From: a virus
Virus record (IMG/VR): IMGVR_UViG_3300042923_000474
Location: 1 to 64,000 of that record
Strand: one strand, 5' to 3'
DNA: 64,000 nt
Positions 25,615 to 34,138 of this stretch are shown one piece after another. A program made the position numbers and the translations under genes. How positions within the stretch are numbered: position 1 is the first letter of the stretch; every line of letters starts with the position of its first letter. The notes beneath the pieces were generated by a model. The model ran no database searches. It worked only from the letters and a program-made list of their open reading frames with translations, and was not told where the DNA came from.

Positions 25615-25721
25615 GGGGCACCTGGAATGTGTTATATAGGAAGGGCGTCTACTAAGATATAGCGGCTGTAATGTTAACTTAATGAGCCCTATACGCACTC
25701 CATCAAAAGGAACAGTTCCAC

Positions 25722-26678
25722 ATGGCAAAAAACAAAGGCGGTTCTTTCGGCAGCCGCAAAGGCGTCCGCACTCCACCGGTGATGGTGCAAGGTAACACCA
25801 TGCGTTTCAGCAAAGATCCATCGCCATGGTTTGCCGACTTCGACTCTCTGGCGGCGCAGTGCACCTCACTGACCACCTCCCCCGGCATCCTGTTGAACTT
25901 CATCAACGATGCCGAACTGATGGCCAAGGTTGACCGCGACGCGCTCAACACCAGCATCCAGTCAATGAACGAGCTGATCCTCAAGGAAAAGACTCGTCTC
26001 AAGGGCCTGAAAGAAGAAACCCGTATCCTGCGTGAAGGTGCTCCGGCCGACGGCGATAAGCCTGCCCGTGAAGCAATCACCCGCATCACCCAGGACAACA
26101 CCATTCCACTGCTGGACCACGGCGAGCAGTTCCAACTGTTCATGAACGACTGGGTCAACGTGATCTACTTCGCTCTGGACGAATGCCTGCAACACTTCCG
26201 TGCCGCCGGCGCCGAGATCCCTGTCCTGTGCCCACGCAGCCCAGGCTTCTTCAAGACCGAAGGCACCATGACTGCCGACGAGTTGAAGAAGGCTCAAGAG
26301 ATCAGCCTCACCGAACTGCAACGCGACGAGCGTGATGCGCAGGAAGTGGTTGAGATCGTTCAGGCAATGGCCGGGCGCTTCAAGCGTAAGCACTACCGTC
26401 ACGTGGCCAAAGGTCTGGGCATCCCTGAAACGCACTTCGAAGCACTGGTCCAGGGCAATCACGCCCTGCTGACTTCCGCGCAGTTGAAAGACGTGCGTGC
26501 GAAGCTGGACGCGGCCATTGCCTCCGTGCCGAAAGATGATCTGCCAGTCGATGAGAAGGAGGCTGAAATCTCCGCGCGTCTGGCTCAGCCCAACCCAATC
26601 GACTCCAACGGTTACGCACGCGGCCAGCGTCCTGAAATCGTGCACATCGACGAAGCCCCCTTCATCAAAAGCGAGTAA
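25722..26678 (+). CDS. Unknown protein, possible virion structural protein
   Basis: 318 residues with an AAAAGGAA site. The N terminus is basic and Gly/Ser-rich, then helical with coiled-coil-like Glu/Lys spacing (MNELILKEKTRLKGLKEETR, residues about 83-105) and a C-terminal half containing RKHYRHVAKGLGIPETHFEALVQ, a helix-turn-helix-like segment. No enzyme motif. Its two-gene spacing with 26681 and optimised codons suggest a structural role. Divergent from the vRNAP operon. Confidence 0.72.
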   Translation: MAKNKGGSFGSRKGVRTPPVMVQGNTMRFSKDPSPWFADFDSLAAQCTSLTTSPGILLNFINDAELMAKVDRDALNTSIQSMNELILKEKTRLKGLKEETRILREGAPADGDKPAREAITRITQDNTIPLLDHGEQFQLFMNDWVNVIYFALDECLQHFRAAGAEIPVLCPRSPGFFKTEGTMTADELKKAQEISLTELQRDERDAQEVVEIVQAMAGRFKRKHYRHVAKGLGIPETHFEALVQGNHALLTSAQLKDVRAKLDAAIASVPKDDLPVDEKEAEISARLAQPNPIDSNGYARGQRPEIVHIDEAPFIKSE

Positions 26679-26680
26679 TC

Positions 26681-28318
26681 ATGAAAGACGATTCTGATCT
26701 GCCCCAAGAGCAACCTCTGGGCGGCGACGAGGGTGAGTTCCCGGTTGACAACACTCCGGTGGTGCCAGCGGCTGCTCGCCCTGCCGAAGAGGCTGAGCCT
26801 ACCCCACGTACCGAACTGGACTTCAACGAAGACAGCGACCTGTTGTCCGAAGCAGAAGCCTCCGGTGGTGCAGCTGAACCTGAAAAGCCGTTCTACGGCG
26901 AACGTCACTGGACCAACGAACACGTGTTCGGTCATGACGAGATGGTTAAAGAGCGTCCGGCGAACTACGCGCCTCGCTTCACCCTGATCGTGCCTACGAT
27001 GTCCATGACCGACACTGAAAAGGTCGGCAATGCCTTGGCCCCGGTTATGAAGCATCTGGCGCCTGCGGCCCGTACATGGGTCGAGAAGGTACTGTCCAGT
27101 CAGCTGATGGTGATGGCAGACGACCAGTTCACCGATGCGCTGGAACGTGATGGTTCCATGTGGATTCAGCGTCCTGAATACGACGGCACTAAGCTGGTTG
27201 CCCAAGTACCCGGCGTTGTGCAGCCTGCAGCGGGTGCAATCCTGTCTGGTCAGGATGCCGAAATCCACATGGCGCAACAGACTGGTAAGTACGCCCGTCT
27301 GATGTTCCCGCTGGTGCACACCGGTATCTGGCTGAACGTGCAGGTACCAGAAGGCGATGAGCTGCATACGCTCGAAGAGCATATCGCGGCTGCCAAGTAT
27401 GAATTGGGCTGGCTGTCCAAAGGCCTGGTTTACTCCAACACCTCGGTCATGCAGAACATCATCCTGGCCAACTTCATTCTGGAGCGTGCTGTTGCGTCTT
27501 CGGCTGAAGTCACCTCGCTGGAGTTCCTGAAGAAGGTCATTCGCATCACCGACCTGAACCTCATGGCAGCTCACATGGCGTCGGCGATCTACCCATCGGG
27601 CTTCCCGCTGGAGCGTCCTTGCTCTGCTTCCCCGCAGACCTGCCACGAGATCACCAAAGGCATTCTGCGCCTGTCGAAGATCATCTGGGTTGACAGCAAT
27701 GGCCTGTCGATTGACCAGAAGAAATTCATGGCCACTCGCCTGACCGGTCGCAAGAAGACTGAGGCTGACTTCAAGAAGTATCAGGAGCAGTTCCCAGGCG
27801 TCACTCAGCGCGTTGAACAGATCGCCCCGAACATCTGGGTGCGTTTCATGCCTCCGACGCTGGAGCAGTACGAGCAGTCCGGCTACGACTGGATCGACTC
27901 GATCGAGCGCGATGCCAACCAGGTTCTCTCCACGCCGAGCGGTCAGCAGCTCAACAGCTACATGCAAAAGCAATACCAGCTGACCTCGATGCGTCAGTAC
28001 GCTCACTGGGTGGATGCCATCATCTATCCAAACGACGTGCAGACCACTGGCCGTGAAGACATCAACAACCTGCTGGCGAAGAACTCGTCCAACACGGAGA
28101 TGGTGGAAAAGTTCATGAAGGCTGTCAAACGCTTCATCGACGACTGCACTGTTGGTCTGGTCGGTATCAACAACTACGACTGCCCGAAATGCGGTAACTC
28201 GCAGACTGCGGAAGCCGTGCGCAATCCGAAGTTGATCCCACTCGATCCAATGCACACTTTTTTCACCCTCAGCGGCCTGAAGACTCAAACTATTCAATCA
28301 GCAAATATGGCGTACTAG
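26681..28318 (+). CDS. Large unknown structural protein with zinc knuckle
   Basis: 545 residues. The first 90 are acidic and disordered (Pro/Glu/Ala-rich). The body is alpha-helical (residues 95-520) with a motif-like run PLERPCSASPQTCHEITKGI. A CPKCGNSQT sequence near the C terminus is a CxxC half of a zinc ribbon. I do not recognise a family; large soluble proteins of this kind near virion genes in phiKZ-like phages are usually virion components. The 3' end overlaps an ORF in the -1 frame, and a TTTTTTC run sits in the right position to make a longer fusion of about 707 residues (see findings). Confidence 0.72.
   Translation: MKDDSDLPQEQPLGGDEGEFPVDNTPVVPAAARPAEEAEPTPRTELDFNEDSDLLSEAEASGGAAEPEKPFYGERHWTNEHVFGHDEMVKERPANYAPRFTLIVPTMSMTDTEKVGNALAPVMKHLAPAARTWVEKVLSSQLMVMADDQFTDALERDGSMWIQRPEYDGTKLVAQVPGVVQPAAGAILSGQDAEIHMAQQTGKYARLMFPLVHTGIWLNVQVPEGDELHTLEEHIAAAKYELGWLSKGLVYSNTSVMQNIILANFILERAVASSAEVTSLEFLKKVIRITDLNLMAAHMASAIYPSGFPLERPCSASPQTCHEITKGILRLSKIIWVDSNGLSIDQKKFMATRLTGRKKTEADFKKYQEQFPGVTQRVEQIAPNIWVRFMPPTLEQYEQSGYDWIDSIERDANQVLSTPSGQQLNSYMQKQYQLTSMRQYAHWVDAIIYPNDVQTTGREDINNLLAKNSSNTEMVEKFMKAVKRFIDDCTVGLVGINNYDCPKCGNSQTAEAVRNPKLIPLDPMHTFFTLSGLKTQTIQSANMAY
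28258..28264 (+). promoter_or_regulatory. Candidate -1 frameshift slippery heptamer
   Basis: T TTT TTC in the frame of the 26681 gene, 54 bases before its stop. The -1 frame is open from here through 28803 and contains no ATG, GTG or TTG start until TTG 28348. This is a sequence-based candidate with no proof of slippage. Confidence 0.4.
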
Positions 28319-28347
28319 AATCCCCCGTTATTCGGTCCAATGGGCAA

Positions 28348-28803
28348 TTGGTTGCTAACACTCAGCGACACGTTAACGACCCGCACTTTGGACTGGACAC
28401 CGAGGTATTCGACCGAGAGCTGGATCGGATTAAAACCGATACCCAAGCTCTCGGTGAACGCCCTGACTATGTGGATTCTGAAATGATGATGCGGGCTCTG
28501 TACGAGACTGCATTTGGCATTCACAACCACTACGGTGGGAAGCAGCATCCTTTTGCTCCGGTCGCGGCATATCCCAAGGAAGACTTCGCTCCGTACTCCA
28601 GTCGCTTTCGCGATTATGCTCGTTACATGGACGAACGTATTTTCGAGGCTACTGGGATTCCATTGGACAGTTTCTTCAAACGCCCTCGGGCAGAGATTGA
28701 AACGATCTTTGGTTTGGTCAGATTGCGCAACAAGAAACAATCAGCTAGCGCAGAAGAAATCGCTGCCGCTGCTGCCAAGAAAATGAAAGAGGGCAAGGGC
28801 TAA
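28348..28803 (+). CDS. Unknown protein, start unclear (possible frameshift product)
   Basis: 151 residues when started at TTG 28348, which has no ribosome binding site. The frame is open upstream for about 150 bases and overlaps the end of the 26681 gene. The 28 residues encoded before the TTG (ending SNYSISKYGVLESPVIR-like) look like normal protein rather than random frame. The body is charged and helical with a basic/Ala-rich end (EEIAAAAAKKMKEGKG). It may be translated only as a -1 fusion to 26681, or from a weak start. Function unknown. Its stop overlaps the next ATG (TAATG). Confidence 0.62.
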   Translation: MVANTQRHVNDPHFGLDTEVFDRELDRIKTDTQALGERPDYVDSEMMMRALYETAFGIHNHYGGKQHPFAPVAAYPKEDFAPYSSRFRDYARYMDERIFEATGIPLDSFFKRPRAEIETIFGLVRLRNKKQSASAEEIAAAAAKKMKEGKG

Positions 28804-29120
28804 TGAAAGACACCCTACGTCAAGGTCAGCACGATGTTCAGTTGGAGGCAGGTAAAACTACTCCCAACTCTATCGCTGATCTGGGTATGATCTTTGACCG
28901 TCACACGAGGCAGCTGATTAACTACCGTGACCTCATGTCTGAGGCAGATGTGTGTCGCTGGTTCAACATCCGCAAGGGTGAGCTGCGCAAGGCTGTAGCA
29001 CGTGGTGAGTTCCCTAAAGCCACGACGCTTAAAGCAGGTAACACTCCGTTCTGGGCAGATAGCATCATTGCTCGGGTACGGCGGGTAGACAACGAAGAAG
29101 AAGACTACGTTGGTGCCTGA
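28803..29120 (+). CDS. Small AlpA/MerR-like DNA-binding protein
   Basis: 105 residues. The middle (EADVCRWFNIRKGELRKAV, then FPKATTLKAGNTPFWADSII) follows the pattern of winged-helix AlpA/excisionase proteins: helix-turn-helix with a Trp in helix 2, an ARGEFP turn, then a strand and a W that closes the wing. The C terminus is acidic. This suggests a small transcription or recombination regulator. The identification is by pattern only. It is the last gene before a convergent terminator and is coupled to the preceding gene. Confidence 0.6.
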   Translation: MKDTLRQGQHDVQLEAGKTTPNSIADLGMIFDRHTRQLINYRDLMSEADVCRWFNIRKGELRKAVARGEFPKATTLKAGNTPFWADSIIARVRRVDNEEEDYVGA

Positions 29121-29128
29121 CGGCATAG

Positions 29129-29152
29129 CCGCCTGCCCCTAGGGGCAGGCGG
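29129..29152. terminator. Bidirectional terminator between convergent genes
   Basis: CCGCCTGCCCCT / AGGGGCAGGCGG, a 12-bp perfect palindromic stem. GACGGCATAG on the left and GCTTTATGCGC on the right give the paired TATG tags. Confidence 0.82.
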
Positions 29153-29156
29153 TGCT

Positions 29157-30914
29157 TTATGCGCTCTCTTTGTGGTCTTCGTCGTACCAAGCCAGCAGGT
29201 CGTTAGACGATGGCAGGCCCAGCAGTTGTTGTGCAATCATGTTACCGTTGACATGTCCACCCGTAAGGTCAATGCCGATCCACCTCCACTGATCCTCTTC
29301 CATGTCATCCACTGACGACAACTCAGTCTGAGTCGTGAACTTGTCAATGTTGAGCATGTCTTGCAGCTTCGGATAAGTAGAGACCACGTCAATGTCAGAC
29401 ACGTGAGTGTGCAACAGTGTTCTGTGGCCGAACATGTCTCGAACAAGGTCTTTGTCTGAGTCAGGTCCCATGTACGCAGGTAGGGTGATGATCCAATTCC
29501 CTAATCCGGGACTGGCCTGGTCCACCTCCGTCAGCATCTCATCGCTGGTGGTACCGGCTACCAAGCCTCGGCCCAACAGGAAGAAGTGTAAGTCGTCAGC
29601 GATCATCCGTGGCTGAGAGTCGTAGTTACGATACTCAGAGCACTTCAGCAAAGCAGGCAGACACATGGAGATGTCTTTGGTCACCTCGTCCAGCATCTCT
29701 ACGCCGATATCGTCGTAAAGGTTGTATACGCAGTATTCCACTGGGTAATACTTCTGCATGAACGCATGCCACTCACCCTTGACGTAACCATCGGCCTGAG
29801 TGAACTTGAGCTTACCGGCTAACTTGTGCTTACGCAGCAGGTAGTCCAGGTTGTACTCAGGGTCGTTCGCAGACGCTGTACGGATACGCTTGTACAACAG
29901 CATCGAGTCACAGATCTGGAAGGAGGCCTGCAGACTAACGGTGTGCCATTGGTCAATTGGGTTGATTGGAACCTTGGTATCCTTACCACCATCCTTTTTG
30001 ATCTTGTGTGCAGCGCCTTGGTTCCACTTGAAGTTACGGAACTTCTTGGGGATACGTTGATCGCAGAACACATCGGACGGGTCGTAACCAGAGTCCAGCA
30101 GAGCTTGTTCAGATTTGGGGATATCGAACGCCATGTTGAAGATGGTCACGTAGTCTGGTTGCCACTGGTGGGCGGCCTCAAAGGACTTCTGCACCAGATG
30201 CGCTGGCAAGTCTAGGATGTTGATCTCCAGACTCTTAGGATCGAAAGGATCAATCCCTCGCTGCTTAAGAATGGACCCGAGCAGCTCCTCACTCTTTTCC
30301 CGCACCAGTTGTTCAAAGCGTGCAGGCTCTTTATCTGCCTCTGGGATGGCCGATTCAGCGATCCAGTTGGACAGGATGTTTTGACAAGCCTTTTCCTTTA
30401 ATGTCATAGACGCAATGATGATCTCCTTTTCTTCGGAGTTCATGTTGGTCTCGATATCGTAGACGGCCACACTGCTTGGGGTCGGTGTACCGCCGTACTT
30501 ATCCCGATAGCCACGCTTAATCAACACAGGCGTCTGGATGTCGGCACCGTATAAGTAAGCTGAACGTGCAAGCTGTCGTAATCCCCCACGAGCAGCCGGG
30601 TTGCCCAGTGCCCGAGCGACCTTATTATGTAGTTCATGCTGACTGCAAGTGAACTTTCGAAGGTGCTTCAGAGGCGCCCATGGGCGCTTGTCCTTATGGG
30701 TCCGATACTTATCCAGCGTGACGTAAAAGTCGCGTTGGTAGTTGTGTATCAGCCGCACGTTCGGAATGATTCTTCCGTCCTTGCAGTGAATCAGTTCCTT
30801 GACGACCACCACATCGTTAGGCGAGTAGTCATTCGCTTTTGAATAGGTGGCATGCACGCATTCGTAGCGGTCGATCTCATCTCGTGTGGGCAGTTCCGGG
30901 TATGCGAATGCCAT
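29157..30914 (-). CDS. Family B DNA polymerase-like protein (3'-5' exonuclease plus partial polymerase)
   Basis: 585 residues with a GGAG site 7 bases before the ATG. It has the three exonuclease motifs of family B polymerases: Exo I YDIET (Asp153/Glu155), Exo II NMAFD (Asn260/Asp264), Exo III CVYNLYDD (around 393-402). A polymerase motif A-like DIDVVSTYPKL (about residues 507-517, DxxSLYPS in others) follows. The protein then ends about 70 residues later with no KxxxNSxYG (motif B) or DTD (motif C). So it is either a truncated or specialised member (phiKZ gp118 is the likely family), an exonuclease, or one part of a split polymerase. Divergently transcribed from the inner-body genes. Confidence 0.75.
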   Translation of the reverse strand: MAFAYPELPTRDEIDRYECVHATYSKANDYSPNDVVVVKELIHCKDGRIIPNVRLIHNYQRDFYVTLDKYRTHKDKRPWAPLKHLRKFTCSQHELHNKVARALGNPAARGGLRQLARSAYLYGADIQTPVLIKRGYRDKYGGTPTPSSVAVYDIETNMNSEEKEIIIASMTLKEKACQNILSNWIAESAIPEADKEPARFEQLVREKSEELLGSILKQRGIDPFDPKSLEINILDLPAHLVQKSFEAAHQWQPDYVTIFNMAFDIPKSEQALLDSGYDPSDVFCDQRIPKKFRNFKWNQGAAHKIKKDGGKDTKVPINPIDQWHTVSLQASFQICDSMLLYKRIRTASANDPEYNLDYLLRKHKLAGKLKFTQADGYVKGEWHAFMQKYYPVEYCVYNLYDDIGVEMLDEVTKDISMCLPALLKCSEYRNYDSQPRMIADDLHFFLLGRGLVAGTTSDEMLTEVDQASPGLGNWIITLPAYMGPDSDKDLVRDMFGHRTLLHTHVSDIDVVSTYPKLQDMLNIDKFTTQTELSSVDDMEEDQWRWIGIDLTGGHVNGNMIAQQLLGLPSSNDLLAWYDEDHKESA

Positions 30915-30975
30915 GACTGTCTCCAGCGTGAATCAAAATTCTCTAAACAGTATCTCCCCTCGGTAGGACTTCAAC

Positions 30976-32277
30976 ATGACTCGCAATCTCAAGCCCCATG
31001 CCGCGATGGTGCAGGAGGCTATTGCCCATCAGGGCCGTAGTCAGCTCTTCCGGGACATTTGCCTGATCTTTCGTGAGATCAAGGAACTGCCCTACAATGC
31101 CCTGACCAAGGACCTGCTCACAAAGAAGGGCTTGGATAAGGTCATCGAGAAGCACACGGGCCTCAACGTCCCTGTGAAGATCAGCCGTGAACCCTACATC
31201 AACGCCTGGGTTTATCCGCCGTACATCGATGCCAACCACGCGGTGTTCGCCGGTAACAAATACGAGCGCGACAATCCGTGGATTCTGGATTACATCAAGA
31301 AGCAGTCCGACAAGGCCTTCGGCAAGTCCGAGTCCATCTTCGGCACTGTTGACCGCGAGAAGTCTCGCGTCTCGGGTGACTTCACCAAGATCGAATGCCC
31401 GATGTTCATCACCGCGCTTTTGATCAACCGTCCAGATATCACGCCAGAAATGGCTACCTCGGTGATTCTGCACGAGCTGGGTCATGTCTTCACCTACTTC
31501 GAGTTCATGGGCCGCGTGACCACCTTCAACGGTGCTCTGCAGGCAGCCTCGGAAATGTTCTTCAAGTGCGACACCCGTGAAGACCGTCTGAAGATCATCC
31601 GCGATGTGGGTGACAAGTTCGGCGTGGACACGGACGATCGTGATGCATTGATGAATGCCCGTAACAAGGATTCGTTCATCACTGTTCTGGCTCGCGGCTA
31701 TGTCATTGACCGCAAGTCGAGCATGGGTTCTTCGATCTATGACATCACCCTCTGGGAATCGCTGTCTGACCAGTTCAGCATGCGCCATGGTTCCGGCGTG
31801 GACGGCGTCAAGATGATGGACATCCTGTACAAGAACAGCGGCGCCTCGGCGTACTCCAGCACCCTGGGCCACGTCATCTTCACCCTGTTCAAAGTGTTGA
31901 TGTTCATCATCTTCACCTTCTTCACCTTCGGCTTGCCGCTGTTGATCTTGTTCATCAACCCGGCAGAGAAGATTTATGACGAGCCTGAGGCTCGCATGAA
32001 GCGCATGCGCAACGACTTCGTGATGGGTCTCAAGTCCCCGAACATCTCTGATGAAGAGAAGAAGAAGATTGCGCAAGACGTCAAGGACATCGATGACATC
32101 ATCCGTGACCTCAATGACAAGCGCGGTCTGATCGAACTGTTCTACACCTCCTGCACACCAGAGGGTCGCCGTCAGTTCAGCCAAATGCGTTTCCAGCAAG
32201 ATGTTGAGCGCCTGATGGCCAACGACCTCTTGGTATCGTCTACCCGTCTGCAGAGTCTTGCTGACCGTCTTTCCTAA
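30976..32277 (+). CDS. Membrane protein with HExxH metallopeptidase motif
   Basis: 433 residues with a TAGGA site. HELGHVFTYFE (around residue 177) carries the zinc-binding HExxH and a third potential ligand. The C-terminal half has a long hydrophobic segment (FTLFKVLMFIIFTFFTFGLPLLILFI, about residues 306-330), enough for one or two membrane helices, followed by a charged helical tail. The domain order is soluble peptidase-like N-terminal half and membrane anchor. It stands at the head of the inner-body gene cluster (32289-39238). A virion-internal protease that enters the cell with DNA, or a membrane remodelling factor, are both possible. The catalytic role is inferred from the motif alone. 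Confidence 0.68.
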   Translation: MTRNLKPHAAMVQEAIAHQGRSQLFRDICLIFREIKELPYNALTKDLLTKKGLDKVIEKHTGLNVPVKISREPYINAWVYPPYIDANHAVFAGNKYERDNPWILDYIKKQSDKAFGKSESIFGTVDREKSRVSGDFTKIECPMFITALLINRPDITPEMATSVILHELGHVFTYFEFMGRVTTFNGALQAASEMFFKCDTREDRLKIIRDVGDKFGVDTDDRDALMNARNKDSFITVLARGYVIDRKSSMGSSIYDITLWESLSDQFSMRHGSGVDGVKMMDILYKNSGASAYSSTLGHVIFTLFKVLMFIIFTFFTFGLPLLILFINPAEKIYDEPEARMKRMRNDFVMGLKSPNISDEEKKKIAQDVKDIDDIIRDLNDKRGLIELFYTSCTPEGRRQFSQMRFQQDVERLMANDLLVSSTRLQSLADRLS

Positions 32278-32288
32278 GGAGCCCTGAC

Positions 32289-32735
32289 ATGGCCGAACTC
32301 AAGATTACCCGCAAGAAGTCGGGCTCGATCATTTCCAACATCAACCAAATGCTGACCAGCACCAAAGTTGATGCCATGGACCGTACCCCGGTTACCGAAC
32401 TGGCTTTCGCTGAGCTGATCGCTGCCACCCTGCCGTTGGCCCCACAAGGTCAAGACGTGGCGGACTTCTACCGCACCAACTGCATCGAGGGCGTCAAGGC
32501 TTTCCTCGACCAGGCCGTAGAGCTGGTGTCCATCAGCCAAGAGCAGTGCCTGCTCGCGGTGTACGGTGTGTACGCTTACCGCGTGTCGATGATCCAGCCA
32601 GAGAACCTGACTGACGTGCGCCCATGCATTGGCCGCTACATCCGTCGCCTGCCGCAGCGTCATGCTGACATGGTCATGAAGTACCCGACCCTGAACGACA
32701 ACTACTGGGCTCTGGCCGACAGCATCTACGTGTGA
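32289..32735 (+). CDS. Small unknown protein in inner-body cluster
   Basis: 148 residues with a strong AAGGAG site, starting 11 bases after the metallopeptidase stop. It begins MAELKITRKKSGSIISN and is soluble and helical, with two Cys in the middle (TNCIEGVKAFL, SQEQCLLAVYG). No membrane segment or cleavage motif. Highly optimised codons suggest an abundant product. Likely virion-associated by neighbourhood. Confidence 0.72.
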   Translation: MAELKITRKKSGSIISNINQMLTSTKVDAMDRTPVTELAFAELIAATLPLAPQGQDVADFYRTNCIEGVKAFLDQAVELVSISQEQCLLAVYGVYAYRVSMIQPENLTDVRPCIGRYIRRLPQRHADMVMKYPTLNDNYWALADSIYV

Positions 32736-32745
32736 GGCGCTGACC

Positions 32746-34083
32746 ATGAAGATGATCACTGAAGACCTGACAGAGGAGTTGTTTACCGACGACCCTCTGA
32801 TTCCTCAGGGGATCATCTCCACTTATCAAGCGATCAAGAAAAATCGCATGGTGAGCCAAGAGATGGTCAGTCCGTACATCCAGAACTTCCCGATGAACAT
32901 CTCGCTGAGCAACTTCAGTGAGCTGCCTTCGGAGAAAGGGTTGGACATCGCGCTGGAAGGCTTTGCAGTGCTGTTTAAGGTGGCTGCCGGTGTATTGCTG
33001 GTGTCTGCCTTGGGTGTGTGCATCTTTAACTTCGTGCGCTCTCGTAAGGCAGCTGAGGCAACCACTGCCAATGCGTCTAGCGGTGCCATGCTGCATAGGG
33101 AGATTACCAAGCTGTTGACGGGTATCCGTGCAGCCGGTGGCTACCATGACCGCACGATCAAGATCAAGTCCAGCGACATCCCAACTGGGGTGACTCGCCG
33201 GGCGTTGAACCTGCATGGTGAGATCACCTACACGGATTGGGCCAATAGCTTCTATGCTTACGGCCACGATCAACACTTCGTGAATGCAATCGCCTCCAAG
33301 GTTGCCACCAACCAGTTCCCCAGCGTGACCGAACACCTGATGACACCGATGGCCGATTACCTGTCGGACTTGGGTGGTCGTGTGAAACAGCTTGCCCTCA
33401 TTATTCAGGACCTGCCTGCAGCTCTGAATGCTGGTCGTCTCCCGGAGATGGTCAGGAGTATTGAGAACCTCAATATTCAAGAGGTCCGTGCCACGTTCTT
33501 GGGTCACCTGGAACGCGTCTACGGCAAAGAGCTGTCAGCCCCACGCACCATCCTGCCTGCCAACAGTGCTCTGCTGTTGGACAGTCGTGTCACCTCCCTC
33601 AAAGAGTTCTACGACAACACCCGCGAAGACAAGCACTTCGTGCGTGACCACTACCAGAACAACCTGGACCGTTGGCGCAATGGCGACGTGGAAGGGATGT
33701 TGGGTCGAATCCCTGAGATCTGTACACAGGCTTCCAAGCTGGGTGCTGCTCCATCGCTCTCTACTGGCAAGAACATTGTCGATGAGTGTGAGAAGCTGCG
33801 TCAGAAGGTGTCTGCTCAGGAAGTCCCGGAAGTGGTTGAGGATGCTCTGAAAAAGATCCTTGAAGATATTCGTCTGGACTCGGTGGCCTCGGTCAACCTG
33901 TTTGAAATGGTGATCAACGAACAACGTCAGTTCACCATCTACATTCAGGACATCCTGAACCAGACCATCGAGTGGGGTGGTGCCGTAGCAGCCTTTACCA
34001 AGCCTGTTGATCCATCAGGTGCGAGGAAGCTGTTGCGTGACGTCCAGGAAGCTACCGCGTCGACGCGCAAGGTCAAACTTTAA
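32746..34083 (+). CDS. Inner-body-type protein with propeptide and one membrane helix
   Basis: 445 residues with a GAGG site. Residues 1-71 look like a propeptide ending in the cleavage-type site IALE (after Glu71), directly followed by a hydrophobic helix (FKVAAGVLLVSALGVCIFNFV, about 73-96) and basic FVRSRK. The remaining 345 residues are helical. phiKZ-like prohead proteases cut after Glu in A/S-x-E motifs. The same site-plus-helix module recurs in the next two genes and at other places in the window. Role: packaged inner-head protein processed on maturation (family of phiKZ gp90/93/95/97-type proteins), possibly ejected into the host. Confidence 0.75.
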   Translation: MKMITEDLTEELFTDDPLIPQGIISTYQAIKKNRMVSQEMVSPYIQNFPMNISLSNFSELPSEKGLDIALEGFAVLFKVAAGVLLVSALGVCIFNFVRSRKAAEATTANASSGAMLHREITKLLTGIRAAGGYHDRTIKIKSSDIPTGVTRRALNLHGEITYTDWANSFYAYGHDQHFVNAIASKVATNQFPSVTEHLMTPMADYLSDLGGRVKQLALIIQDLPAALNAGRLPEMVRSIENLNIQEVRATFLGHLERVYGKELSAPRTILPANSALLLDSRVTSLKEFYDNTREDKHFVRDHYQNNLDRWRNGDVEGMLGRIPEICTQASKLGAAPSLSTGKNIVDECEKLRQKVSAQEVPEVVEDALKKILEDIRLDSVASVNLFEMVINEQRQFTIYIQDILNQTIEWGGAVAAFTKPVDPSGARKLLRDVQEATASTRKVKL

Positions 34084-34091
34084 TGCCAACC

Positions 34092-34124
34092 ACCCCCTAC
34101 AGGGCAATCGCTCTTGTAGGGGGT
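34092..34124 (+). terminator. Hairpin between two inner-body genes
   Basis: ACCCCCTACA / TGTAGGGGGT stem with a 13-base loop, ending 14 bases before the next ATG (34139). It is directly followed by TTTCAGGAGCTTTTT, which includes the next gene's AGGAG site. It may be an attenuator or RNA stabiliser rather than a full terminator. Confidence 0.55.
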
Positions 34125-34138
34125 TTCAGGAGCTTTTT

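Noticed and set aside
26612-28297. 561-residue minus-strand ORF over the 26681 gene
   Set aside because: Antisense shadow; no ribosome site, and composition is His/Val/Arg-rich like other shadows in this window.
34007-34138. 44-residue upstream extension of the giant inner-body gene
   Set aside because: Runs through the end of the previous gene and the hairpin; the ATG at 34139 has AGGAG.
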